DNA of 64,000 nucleotides, from NCBI RefSeq assembly GCF_900119365.1, contig NZ_FPJO01000004.1:62001-126000 (forward strand). Direction: 5' to 3'. The notes under the pieces were generated by a model, which saw only the letters and a program-made list of their open reading frames with translations, was not told where the DNA came from and ran no database searches. Position numbers and translations under genes: made by a program. Of this stretch, positions 1 to 7,804 are shown one piece after another; within the stretch, counting starts at the first letter, position 1; every line of letters begins with the position of its first letter. Source of the stretch: Streptomyces atratus (GTDB taxonomy: Bacteria > Actinomycetota > Actinomycetes > Streptomycetales > Streptomycetaceae).

Positions 1-911
1 ACGGTGACCCGGTAGCGGCGGGCCAGGGTGTCGCCCGGGGCGAGCTCCAGCTCCTCGTGGAACGCGAAGGAGGGGGCGACGGCGGCGAAGGGCTCGTCGC
101 GGACGAACCAGTGGGCCGGGTGGGTGCCGCCCGCTCCCGTGTGATCGTTCTCCGGGGCGTGCTGGAAGATCAGTGTGGCGTGACCGTCGGCGCCGTCGTG
201 TTCGCCGCTGTAGGCCAGCCAGGGCGCGTGCGTGCCCATCAACTCCGGGCCCTCCCCGTCCGGGCCGAGGATCCGCCCGCCCCGGAAGGCGCGCGGCCCG
301 CGCCAGAAGAGGCCGGTGTAGCCGGCCGCCTTCCGGCCGTGGGTTGTCGGGCTGCCGAAAAGCAGCGGTTCGGTACGCCGGTTGGTGATCGCGCTGGACC
401 AGGTCAGTGACCAGCTGCCACCGGTGTTCGCGCCCGTGGTGCCGGAGTCGGGGCCGGCGTGATCGTCGTGCTCGACGTCGTGCAGCTCGACGCGGCGCAG
501 CTCGTCCGCCCAGTGCGTGCCGTCGTTGTGGCGCCAGCTCAGCCGCTCCACGATGACCGCGCGGCCGGCGTCCGCCGCGACCTCGTCGAATCCGAGGTGC
601 GCCATCGATCCGACCCGCTCGGGCAGCGGCTGGTAGTCCTGGCCGTGCACATAGGTGTTGCCTCCCCAGAGGTTCTGCCCAGAGAGGTGGGAGGCCGTCA
701 TCTGGAGGCCCTTGTGCCAGCGGTGGTCATGGGGCCGATAGTCGGTGACAACGTTGTCGGTCAGTGTGCGCATGGGGTGGATGTACGGCTTGGGGGCCTC
801 CCAGGCCGCCTCCGGACGGTAGACGTAGCTGATCAGGTCGATGCCGCCCCGCTCCTCCGTGACCGTGATCCGGTCCCCGTGGGCGTGCGTGATGCGCAGT
901 GGACTGCTCAT
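1..911 (-). CDS. PmoA/DUF6807 family protein (partial, C-terminus outside window)
   Basis: The reading frame is open from an ATG at 911 (complement) to the window edge, giving about 303 residues with no stop. The product starts MSSPLRITHAHGDRITV and contains PYIHPMRTL, DYRPHDHRWHKGL and GDTLARRYRV. This fits the PmoA-like/DUF6807 family, usually about 300-330 residues, so only a short C-terminal piece is missing. The family name comes from a weak link to methane oxygenase; in Streptomyces these genes usually sit in LacI-controlled carbohydrate loci, so a sugar-related role is inferred rather than shown. No signal peptide is visible. A LacI-type operator lies 25 bp upstream. Family assignment is fairly secure, function is not. 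Confidence 0.8.
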   Translation of the reverse strand, partial: MSSPLRITHAHGDRITVTEERGGIDLISYVYRPEAAWEAPKPYIHPMRTLTDNVVTDYRPHDHRWHKGLQMTASHLSGQNLWGGNTYVHGQDYQPLPERVGSMAHLGFDEVAADAGRAVIVERLSWRHNDGTHWADELRRVELHDVEHDDHAGPDSGTTGANTGGSWSLTWSSAITNRRTEPLLFGSPTTHGRKAAGYTGLFWRGPRAFRGGRILGPDGEGPELMGTHAPWLAYSGEHDGADGHATLIFQHAPENDHTGAGGTHPAHWFVRDEPFAAVAPSFAFHEELELAPGDTLARRYRVT

Positions 912-935
912 GTCCCGAGTCTCCTGGGTGCGGCT

Positions 936-949
936 GGAAAGCGCTTACC
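936..949. promoter_or_regulatory. LacI-family operator upstream of the PmoA/DUF6807 gene
   Basis: Read on the minus strand the site is GGTAAGCGCTTTCC, a near-palindrome centred on AGCGCT. This is the classic half-site arrangement of LacI/GalR-family carbohydrate repressors in actinobacteria. It lies 25 bp before the start codon of the minus-strand gene, a plausible position for repression. The repressor is not in the window on this side. Confidence 0.6.
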
Positions 950-1069
950 GCAACCTAGGGCCTTCGCCGGAGGCGCGTCAACAACCGTGGGGCGCAAGGG
1001 GGGAGAAGGCCTCGGTCGAGTGGGGGCGGCCGGGATGGGGGAGCGGGCCATGGGGTCGTCCCGCACGGC

Positions 1070-1117
1070 GGCCGACGGCTTGCCGCACACTCATGGAAGA
1101 GGGGCAAGCCGTCGGCC
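1070..1117 (-). terminator. Long stem-loop downstream of the DUF6381 gene
   Basis: A perfect 15-bp inverted repeat (1070-1084 and 1103-1117, arm GGCCGACGGCTTGCC) with an 18-nt loop lies just after the stop of the minus-strand DUF6381 gene. There is no T-run, as is usual for Streptomyces terminators. It could also insulate the divergent upstream region of the PmoA gene. Confidence 0.55.
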
Positions 1118-1135
1118 GTCGGCGTGAGGCGGGTG

Positions 1136-1327
1136 CTACTTGGGCGGGCGGATGCCGCCGCCGCCCGTGGTGCCCATCTGGTCGCACTGCTCCTGAAGCT
1201 TCCGGGCCTTCTCCTGGAGCCGCTGGCGCTGCTCAGGGTCGGTGGTGCGCTCGGCGGCCTCGGTCATGTGCCGGGCCTTGTCGCGCAGCTGCTGCGCACG
1301 GTCACCGGATTCACGTGCAACGCTCAT
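1136..1327 (-). CDS. DUF6381 family small coiled-coil protein
   Basis: A 63-residue, very polar protein beginning MSVARESGDRAQQLRDKARH. It is nearly all charged heptads (QRLQEKARKLQEQCDQ) and ends in a glycine-rich tail. Length and sequence match the DUF6381 family of small Streptomyces proteins of unknown function. There are two adjacent ATGs; the second (1327) is chosen because AGGAG lies 5 nt before it but only 2 nt before the first (1330), and because family members begin MSVA. It stands alone with its own hairpin terminator. Function unknown. Confidence 0.75.
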   Translation of the reverse strand: MSVARESGDRAQQLRDKARHMTEAAERTTDPEQRQRLQEKARKLQEQCDQMGTTGGGGIRPPK

Positions 1328-1458
1328 CATCGCTCCTTGTGCGGTTGGGAAGAGCGGGCTCCATCAGAGAACCAGCGCCGTCGGACCGCCGCACCTCGAA
1401 TCGTCACTCAGAGTCACGGTCTCCAGTGGGGTGCCGCGACGCTGGCATGATCGGGGGC

Positions 1459-2154
1459 ATGAACGAAAGCATCATCGCCGCGTGTGACGGGGCGTCCAAG
1501 GGCAATCCGGGACCCGCTGCCTGGGCGTGGGTCGTGGCCGACGAGCAGGGGCGGCCCGAGCGCTGGGAGGCGGGACCGCTGGGGACCGCCACCAATAATG
1601 TCGCCGAACTCACCGCACTGCGAGAGCTGTTGGAGTCGACGGACCCGTCCGTTCCGATCGAGGTGCGGATGGACTCGCAGTACGCGATGAACGCGGTCAC
1701 GAAGTGGCTGCCGGGGTGGAAGCGCAACGGCTGGAAGACCTCGGGCGGAAAGCCGGTGGCCAACCAGGAGCTCGTGGTCGCCATCGACGTCCTGCTGACC
1801 GGCCGGTCCGTGCGCTTCACCTACGTTCCCGCCCACCAGGTGGACGGCGACCCGCTCAACGCGCTCGCCGACCAGGCGGCCAGCGAGGCCGCGGTGACCC
1901 AGCGGCCGGCCGGAACCGCGCACGGTGCCACGCAGTTGCCGGCGCCCGCTCCGGCCCGCGCGACCGAGGGCCGCCGGAGCGGCACGGCGACGAAGAAGGC
2001 CGGGGGCGCGTCACGCCCCGCCCGCTCCGGGGGAACCATCCGGGCCAGGTTCGCCGGCCGCTGCCACTGCGGAAAGCCCTATGCGGCACAGGACATGATC
2101 GCCAAGAACCCCAACGGCTGGGGCCACCCGGAGTGCCGTACCGCACCCGCCTGA
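1459..2154 (+). CDS. RNase H-like protein with C-terminal Cys-rich tail
   Basis: A 231-residue protein. Residues 1-145 form an RNase HI-type fold: the first catalytic Asp is D10 in CDGASKGNPGP, then E50 in NNVAEL, D72 in RMDSQYA, H126 in VPAHQ and D138 as the fourth carboxylate. It should hydrolyse the RNA strand of RNA-DNA hybrids. After a basic, low-complexity linker, residues about 202-228 hold three Cys plus His (RCHCGKPYAAQ, HPECR), a possible metal-binding tail seen in many Streptomyces RNase H paralogues. The start at 1459 follows a G-rich stretch and gives the usual N-terminus; an in-frame ATG at 1447 is the alternative. Monocistronic. Confidence 0.85.
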   Translation: MNESIIAACDGASKGNPGPAAWAWVVADEQGRPERWEAGPLGTATNNVAELTALRELLESTDPSVPIEVRMDSQYAMNAVTKWLPGWKRNGWKTSGGKPVANQELVVAIDVLLTGRSVRFTYVPAHQVDGDPLNALADQAASEAAVTQRPAGTAHGATQLPAPAPARATEGRRSGTATKKAGGASRPARSGGTIRARFAGRCHCGKPYAAQDMIAKNPNGWGHPECRTAPA

Positions 2155-2263
2155 CACGCACCGTCACCGCCGTGGCCGGCCGGAGCGGGCGAGTGGCCAC
2201 GCGGGACCGGGCCCGCGTGCCATGATGCGGCTCCGACGGCAATGGCGGCACGCTGGGGGGCGG

Positions 2264-2989
2264 ATGGGAAGCACGGGCACGGTTCTTCGTGAGCTGCGCG
2301 GCGCGCAGAAGACGGCCAAGGGGGTGTCGCTGTACTCGCGGTACGTGAACCGGCCGGCCGGCCGGGTGTTCGCGGCCGGTGCGTACCGCATGGGACTGAC
2401 GCCCAATCAAGTCACTCTGATAAGTGCAGCCTTCACCTTCACTGCCATCGCATCGGTGGCCCTCGTCCGGCCGTCCCCCGGGCTCGCGGTCGCGGTGTAC
2501 GCCGGTCTCGCCATCGGCTTCGCCCTCGACTCGGCCGACGGGCAACTGGCCCGGCTCACCGGCCGGGGCGGTCCGGACGGGGAGTGGCTGGACCATGTCG
2601 TGGACTGCGCCAAGATGATCCTCGTACACACCGCCGTGCTGATCTCGTTCCGGCGATTCCTCACGCTGCCCGGCGAGGTGTGGCTGCTCCTGCCGCTGGG
2701 TTTCCTGTTCACGGCCGTGCTGACCTTCTGCGCGGGGCTGCTGCGCGAACAGCTGGGAAAGGCGGCCCCCCGGCCCGCGGCCGACGCCGCCGCCCCGGTG
2801 TCGCGGCTGCGGGCCGTCGCGCTGCTGCCCGCCGACTACGGAGTGTTCTGTCCGGTGTTCCTGCTCCTCGGCGACCCCACCGCGTTCCGCATCGGCTACG
2901 CGGCCCTCGCGCTGGTGCACGCGCTGTTCCTGGTGGTGTTCCTCGCCAAGTGGTTCAGGGAGCTCAGAGCGCTCCGTACTGCGGACTGA
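2264..2989 (+). CDS. CDP-alcohol phosphatidyltransferase family membrane protein
   Basis: A 241-residue integral membrane enzyme that transfers a phospho-alcohol between CDP-activated and free alcohol substrates. The complete CDP-OH-P signature is present: D89-x2-D92-G93-x2-A96-R97-x8-G106-x3-D110-x3-D114 (DSADGQLAR then GEWLDHVVD). Hydrophobic helices follow to the C-terminus. The start at 2264 follows a GGGGGG stretch; ATGs at 2222 and 2225 would add 13-14 residues without a good ribosome site. The last 26 bp overlap the convergent cytidylyltransferase gene. That neighbour makes a CDP-linked alcohol (for example CDP-glycerol or an inositol-type derivative) a reasonable inferred substrate, but this is not shown by the sequence. 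Confidence 0.85.
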   Translation: MGSTGTVLRELRGAQKTAKGVSLYSRYVNRPAGRVFAAGAYRMGLTPNQVTLISAAFTFTAIASVALVRPSPGLAVAVYAGLAIGFALDSADGQLARLTGRGGPDGEWLDHVVDCAKMILVHTAVLISFRRFLTLPGEVWLLLPLGFLFTAVLTFCAGLLREQLGKAAPRPAADAAAPVSRLRAVALLPADYGVFCPVFLLLGDPTAFRIGYAALALVHALFLVVFLAKWFRELRALRTAD

Positions 2990-3404
2990 CGAGTGTGTCC
3001 AGCGCCCGGCGCAGCTGGGTGCTGGACGTGTGCACGGTGTACGGGAAGTAGACGACCTCCACGCCGACCTCGGCGAAGTCGCGTTCCAGCCGTTCTCCTC
3101 GTTCCGTGTCCCGCCAGTCGTCCCCCTTGAAGATCACGTCGAACCTCACCTGCTGCCAGGTCTCGACCTTGTCGGGCACCGTCTCGACGAACGCGGCGTC
3201 CACGTAGCGCACGCTGCGCACGATCTCCAGCCGCTCCGGCAGCGGAATCACCGGCCGGTGCCCCTTGGCGAGCGCGGCCATCTCGTCCGAGACAACCCCG
3301 GCGACGAGGTAGTCGCACTGACTGCGGGCATGCCGCAGGATGTTGAGGTGCCCCACATGGAACAGGTCGTAGACCCCCGGCGCGTAGCCGACCCTGTGCG
3401 CCAT
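2964..3404 (-). CDS. Adenylyl/cytidylyltransferase (TagD/RfaE-type nucleotidyltransferase)
   Basis: A 146-residue single-domain nucleotidyltransferase. GVYDLFHVGHLNIL contains the HxGH motif (H16-V-G-H19) of the cytidylyltransferase superfamily, and SSTQLRRALD near the C-terminus replaces the usual RTEGISTT-type motif. By family it activates a phosphorylated alcohol or sugar with CTP or ATP, as glycerol-3-phosphate cytidylyltransferase TagD does. The start at 3404 is preceded by GGGGGAGAACGG; an upstream in-frame ATG at 3449 lacks support. Convergent with, and overlapping, the CDP-alcohol phosphatidyltransferase, suggesting a shared pathway. It also borders the exopolysaccharide locus, where a CDP-linked substituent could be used. 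Confidence 0.85.
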   Translation of the reverse strand: MAHRVGYAPGVYDLFHVGHLNILRHARSQCDYLVAGVVSDEMAALAKGHRPVIPLPERLEIVRSVRYVDAAFVETVPDKVETWQQVRFDVIFKGDDWRDTERGERLERDFAEVGVEVVYFPYTVHTSSTQLRRALDTLVSPQYGAL

Positions 3405-3618
3405 CCGTTCTCTCCCCCCCACGGTGAACGCGATGCCCGTGTCCCGCACGGCAGTTGTCCGGACATGGCATCCGGTGCGGTGGGATATCGGTATCGGTGT
3501 TGATGGTGCAACGACCTTACTGTGAAGGCCACTTGCTCATCACGTGAACGGATAAGCTCGCTTTTGGGGCTGTTCCTCGAGGGGAAGACAGATTGTTCCG
3601 GGGGGAAGGCGGGCGTCC

Positions 3619-4884
3619 ATGTCCGATGCCGAGTCTCACAAGCCGTTCGAGGACCGCACGCTGCTGGTGGTCTCGACGAACTACGCACCGGAGGTGACAG
3701 GCATCGGCCCGTACGCCGCGCAGCTCGCCGAGCACTGGGCCGCGGCCGGGGCCGACACACACGTACTGACCGGAATGCCGCACTACCCCTCCTGGCGGAC
3801 CGACCCGGAGTACCGGGGGGTGTGGCGGGTCGCCGAGAAGCGGGCCGGGGTCACCGTGCACCGAAGAAGACACTATGTGCCGCCCCGTCAGACCGCCCTG
3901 CGAAGGGCCGTGTTCGAGGCGACGGTGCTTGCTCACGGACTGCTGTCGCCACCCGCATCGCGCCCGCCGGACGCGGTGGTCTCCCAGATTCCCAGCCTCG
4001 CCGGGGGTGTCATCGGTGCCCGGCTGGCCGCCCGCCACCGTGTCCCGTACATCCCGGTCGTGCAGGACCTGATGGGCGCCGCCGCCGCACAGAGCGGCAT
4101 CCGGGGCGGCGGCAGGGCGGCGGCCGCCGCCTCGGCCGCCGAACGGTACGCGCTGCGCTCCGCGGCTCTCGTCGGCGTCATCCACGAGAGCTTCGTGCCC
4201 CGCGTCACCGCGTACGGAGTGGACCCGGGGCGCACCCGCACCGTGCCCAACTGGTCCCATGTGCGGGCGTCTTCCGCCGACCGGGCCGGCACCCGGGCGC
4301 GGCTGGGCTGGAGCGAGGGCACCCCGGTGGTCCTGCACTCCGGGAACATGGGGCTGAAGCAGGGGCTGGAGGTCCTCGTCGACGCGGCCCGGCTCGCCCC
4401 GGATATACGCGTGGTGCTCATGGGTGACGGGAACCAGCGCGAGGTGCTGCGGGGGCGTGCCGCGGGCCTGCGCAACCTGGACATCCTGCCCCCGGCCGAC
4501 GCGGCCGAGTTCACGGACATCCTCGCCGCCGCCGACGTACTCGCGGTGACACAGCGGGCATCCGTACTCGATATGAGCGTCCCGTCCAAGCTCACCTCCT
4601 ACTTCGTCTCGGGCCGGCCCGTGGTGGCCTCGGTCGCCGCCGGGGGAGGCACCGCACAGGAGGTCCAGCGGTCCGGCGCCGGGCTCCTCGTCGCCCCGGA
4701 GGACCCCGCCGCCCTGCTCTCGGCCGTACGCAAGCTCATCGAGGCACCGGCCGGGGCGGACGCGCTCGGGGCCAACGGGCCGCAGTACGCCGCACGCCAC
4801 CTGAGCCGCGAGGCGGGCCTGGCCCGCTTCGACGCCCTGCTCACCGAGGTCCTCGCGGACACACAAGGGAGACCACGTCGATGA
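3619..4884 (+). CDS. Glycosyltransferase family 4 (WcaI-like)
   Basis: A 421-residue GT-B fold glycosyltransferase. The N-terminal domain opens LLVVSTNYAPEVTGIGPYAA, typical of WcaI-like GT4 enzymes. The C-terminal donor domain has VVLHSGNMGLKQGLEVLV and a late LDMSVPSKLTSYFVSGRPVV, where the Ser/Lys replaces the more common E-x7-E. It should add a sugar from a nucleotide donor to the growing lipid-linked repeat unit on the cytoplasmic side. A GGGGGGAAGG ribosome site precedes the ATG. It is the first gene of a tightly coupled operon: its stop overlaps the start of the next gene (ATGA), and that gene in turn overlaps the flippase gene. Confidence 0.88.
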   Translation: MSDAESHKPFEDRTLLVVSTNYAPEVTGIGPYAAQLAEHWAAAGADTHVLTGMPHYPSWRTDPEYRGVWRVAEKRAGVTVHRRRHYVPPRQTALRRAVFEATVLAHGLLSPPASRPPDAVVSQIPSLAGGVIGARLAARHRVPYIPVVQDLMGAAAAQSGIRGGGRAAAAASAAERYALRSAALVGVIHESFVPRVTAYGVDPGRTRTVPNWSHVRASSADRAGTRARLGWSEGTPVVLHSGNMGLKQGLEVLVDAARLAPDIRVVLMGDGNQREVLRGRAAGLRNLDILPPADAAEFTDILAAADVLAVTQRASVLDMSVPSKLTSYFVSGRPVVASVAAGGGTAQEVQRSGAGLLVAPEDPAALLSAVRKLIEAPAGADALGANGPQYAARHLSREAGLARFDALLTEVLADTQGRPRR

Positions 4885-6554
4885 ACCAGCCGATCCGCGC
4901 CCTGGAGGACCAGGACGAACCCGCGCTGCTGAGGGACCAGTTCCGCCAGCTCCTGCGCTACCGGGCCCTGCTCGCCTGCGGCGTGGTCGTCGGGCTCCTC
5001 GGCGGCGGCTGGCTCGCCCTCAGCGGCGAGGAGGGCTACACCTCGACGGGCGAGGTCGTCGTACGCTCCGCCGCCTCGGACCCCTTCGCCGCCGGCGCCT
5101 CCGCCGACAAGGGCATCAACATCGGCTCGGAACGGCAGACCGCCGTCAGCGACACCGTCGCCACCCTGGCCGTCGCCACCCTGGCCAGGCAGGGGGACCG
5201 GGTGGAGGTCGGGCCACTGCTGTCCGGTCTCCAGGTCACCAACCCGCCGAACACCCTCGTGCTCCGCTTCTCCTACACAGGCCGGACCCCGGCACTGGCG
5301 AGGGAACGGGCCCAGGCGCTGGCCGACGCCTATCTGGAGATTCGCCGACAGCGCACCGAGAACAGCATCGCCAACATGGTCGAGGGCTACCGCGCCCAGC
5401 TGAGCCCGCTCACCGCGCAGCGCGACCAGCTGACGGAGCAGGCCGCCGGAAGCGACGACGTGGCCGGCGCACGGGCCAACCTCGTGGTCGCGATCTCCGA
5501 ACTAAGCCGGAAGATCTCCGAGTTGCGGGCGCTGGACACCACGCCCGGATACCTGACGAAGAAGCCCGTCGCCCCGAGCGGGCCCACGGGCGCAGGGCTG
5601 CCCCTGCTGCTGGGGCTCGGCGGCGCCGTCGGCCTAGCCCTGGGACTCCTCCTGTCGTGGGTACGCCTCGTCTTCGACCCGGCCGTGCGCTCGACCCGGG
5701 AACTGGTCCGTTCACTCGGCGCGCCCCTGCTCGGCACCCTGCCCAGGGAGCGGGCCTCCGCCGGCGCGCTGCTGGCCATCGGGCGGAGCGGCAGCAGGCT
5801 CGCCGAGGAATACCGCGCGGTCGCCTTCCGGCTCGCCTACGATCCCTCGTTCGCCCAGCGCCGCAGGCTCCTGGTCACGGCCCCGCGCGGGGACGGCGCG
5901 GGGGCGGCCGCCGCCGCGGCCAACCTGGCCGCGGCCTTCGCCGAGATGGGGCGTGACGTCATCCTGGTCGAGGCCGATCTGCGTACCCCCGCGCTGGCCA
6001 GGGACCTGGGCCCGGCGGTGCAGGGCTCCCGGCCCCGATGGGCGAACCGGGGCGAACGGGCCTGGCCGTCGGAGAGCCGGATGAACGTCGACGTACCCGG
6101 GTCGGGCGCTTTCACCCTGATAGCGGGCCGGCGCACGGACAACGTGCCGCGAGCCCTGACCTCGGCACCCGTCGGGGTGATCGTCGCCGAGGGCGACCGG
6201 CCCGGCGCCGTCGTCATCGTGCTGGCCCCGCCCGTGCTCTCGTACGCCGACGCCGTCGCGCTCATCGACCGGGTGGAGGGCGTCGTGGTGGTGTGTGATC
6301 CGCGCGAGGTGCACCGCAGCGACCTGGAGCGGATCCGGGAGATCATCGGGGCGGCGGGCGGCACCGTGCTCGGCGCCCTGCTCCACCCCGGCCGCAGCCG
6401 CCACGAGCGCCGGGCCCTCAGGAAGGCGGCCAGGCGCCGCACGGGCGGTGAGCGGCCGGGCCGGGGGAGCGAGGGAGGCGGACCGGAGTACGCCGGTGAC
6501 CCCGCCGAGACGCTGGGGCTGCGCCCCTTCGACTCCACCGCCGGACACAGATGA
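4881..6554 (+). CDS. Wzz/Wzc-like polysaccharide copolymerase with degenerate kinase-like domain
   Basis: A 557-residue protein. Two membrane segments (about 29-47 and 238-260) flank an extracytoplasmic Wzz-type region with coiled-coil sequence (about 165-215), followed by a BY-kinase-like cytoplasmic domain. Such proteins set polysaccharide chain length with Wzy. The kinase-like part is unusual. The Walker A position reads APRGDGAGAAAA (334-345) without the Lys and Ser/Thr of GKS/T. Walker A-prime reads VEADLRTP (363-370). The Walker B position reads VVIVLAPP (444-451), with Leu where Asp is expected. The C-terminus lacks a Tyr cluster. It is therefore probably a structural pseudokinase. Coupled by ATGA overlaps to the upstream GT4 and the downstream Wzx gene. 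Confidence 0.85.
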   Translation: MNQPIRALEDQDEPALLRDQFRQLLRYRALLACGVVVGLLGGGWLALSGEEGYTSTGEVVVRSAASDPFAAGASADKGINIGSERQTAVSDTVATLAVATLARQGDRVEVGPLLSGLQVTNPPNTLVLRFSYTGRTPALARERAQALADAYLEIRRQRTENSIANMVEGYRAQLSPLTAQRDQLTEQAAGSDDVAGARANLVVAISELSRKISELRALDTTPGYLTKKPVAPSGPTGAGLPLLLGLGGAVGLALGLLLSWVRLVFDPAVRSTRELVRSLGAPLLGTLPRERASAGALLAIGRSGSRLAEEYRAVAFRLAYDPSFAQRRRLLVTAPRGDGAGAAAAAANLAAAFAEMGRDVILVEADLRTPALARDLGPAVQGSRPRWANRGERAWPSESRMNVDVPGSGAFTLIAGRRTDNVPRALTSAPVGVIVAEGDRPGAVVIVLAPPVLSYADAVALIDRVEGVVVVCDPREVHRSDLERIREIIGAAGGTVLGALLHPGRSRHERRALRKAARRRTGGERPGRGSEGGGPEYAGDPAETLGLRPFDSTAGHR

Positions 6555-7804
6555 GGGCACGGACCGCGATCGTCTGCTCGGTCGCGGACCAGGGCGTGGC
6601 CGCGCTCACCAACATCCTGGTGCTGGTGACGGCCGCCCGGCTCTCCACCGTGGCCGACTTCGCCCGCTTCTGCGCGGTCTACCTCGTCTTCACTGTGCTG
6701 CTGGGCGTGTCCGGCGCCTACACCGGGCAGCCGCTCGTGCTGCGGCGCGGCGGGAGCGAAGAGGTGCGCGGCGCCTGCCGGTCGGCGGTCACCTTCACCC
6801 TGTTCGCGGCGGCGGTGCTCGGCGCGCTGCTGGCCGGCGTCTGCCCGATGCTGCCGGGAGCCACCGCGCAGGCCCTGATGGCGCTGGGACTCGTCCTGCC
6901 GGTCGTCCTGGGCCAGGACACCATGCGGTACGCCTTCTCCACCCTGCATCTGCCGCACCTGGCGCTGGCGGGCGACGCGCTCCGCCTGGTCTGTGTGCTG
7001 GGCGCGCTGGCCGCGCAGCCGCACGGTGCCCCGGCCGCCCGGCTGGTCGCCGTCTGGGGGCTGTCCGCCCTGCCGGCCCTGCTGCTGTCGGCCGCCCTGC
7101 TGCACCGCAGAGTGGCCGGTACGCCCCTGCGGCTGAAGGTGCTGCTGCGGCGAGGCCATCTGGGGCGGCGCTTCGTGGTGGAGTTCGCGGTGGGCAATGC
7201 CACCGGCCAGCTCTCCGTGCTCGGGCTCGGCGCGATCGGCAACCCCTTGGTGGTCGGCGCCCTGCGCGGTGCGACCACCCTCTTCGGACCGCTGAACGTG
7301 CTGTACACCTCGGCCACCGGCTTCGGCCCGCCCCTGCTGGGAAGACTCGCCGACGAACGGCGCGGAGTACGGGCCGCCGCGACGCTCGCAGCCGTCCTGG
7401 CGGCCACCGCGGCCGCCTGGGCCACCGTGCTGGCCCTGCTGCCCGGACCGGTCGGACGCCACCTGCTCGGCGACACCTGGCCCACGGCCGCCGCCCTGCT
7501 CCCGGCGACCGGCAGCCAGTACGCGGCGATGGCCGTCGGCACCTGCGGACTGCTGGCCCTGCGCATCCTCGACCCGCGTACCACCCTCGCCGTCCAGGTG
7601 GTCTTCTCGCTCGCCGCCGTCGCCTTCCTGACCGGCGGCTACCTGCTCGGCGGGGTCCCGGGCGCCGCCTGGGGCCTGTGCCTGGGGTCCGTGTGCAAGG
7701 CGGTGGCCACCTGGACCAGGGTGGCCGGGATGCTGCGCCGCAACGCCGTCGAGCGGCCACCGCTCAGTGCGGACGCCGCCCGGCCCGGCTCCGGAAGCTT
7801 GTGA
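6551..7804 (+). CDS. Wzx-like polysaccharide flippase (MOP-type membrane protein)
   Basis: A 417-residue integral membrane protein with about 12 hydrophobic helices. It begins MRARTAIVCSVADQGVAALT, the start expected for a MOP/oligosaccharide-flippase superfamily member. The arginine and glycine distribution between helices and the position after a Wzz-type gene support a role in moving lipid-linked repeat units across the membrane. Sequence conservation in this family is low, so the call rests on topology and context. The ATG overlaps the upstream stop. The last 41 bp overlap the convergent Wzy-like gene. Confidence 0.78.
   Translation: MRARTAIVCSVADQGVAALTNILVLVTAARLSTVADFARFCAVYLVFTVLLGVSGAYTGQPLVLRRGGSEEVRGACRSAVTFTLFAAAVLGALLAGVCPMLPGATAQALMALGLVLPVVLGQDTMRYAFSTLHLPHLALAGDALRLVCVLGALAAQPHGAPAARLVAVWGLSALPALLLSAALLHRRVAGTPLRLKVLLRRGHLGRRFVVEFAVGNATGQLSVLGLGAIGNPLVVGALRGATTLFGPLNVLYTSATGFGPPLLGRLADERRGVRAAATLAAVLAATAAAWATVLALLPGPVGRHLLGDTWPTAAALLPATGSQYAAMAVGTCGLLALRILDPRTTLAVQVVFSLAAVAFLTGGYLLGGVPGAAWGLCLGSVCKAVATWTRVAGMLRRNAVERPPLSADAARPGSGSL

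Noticed and set aside
841..2154. 437-codon open frame extending the RNase H-like gene upstream
   Set aside because: The first 200 codons show no protein-like composition, cover the DUF6381 gene on the other strand, and RNase H homology starts at 1459.
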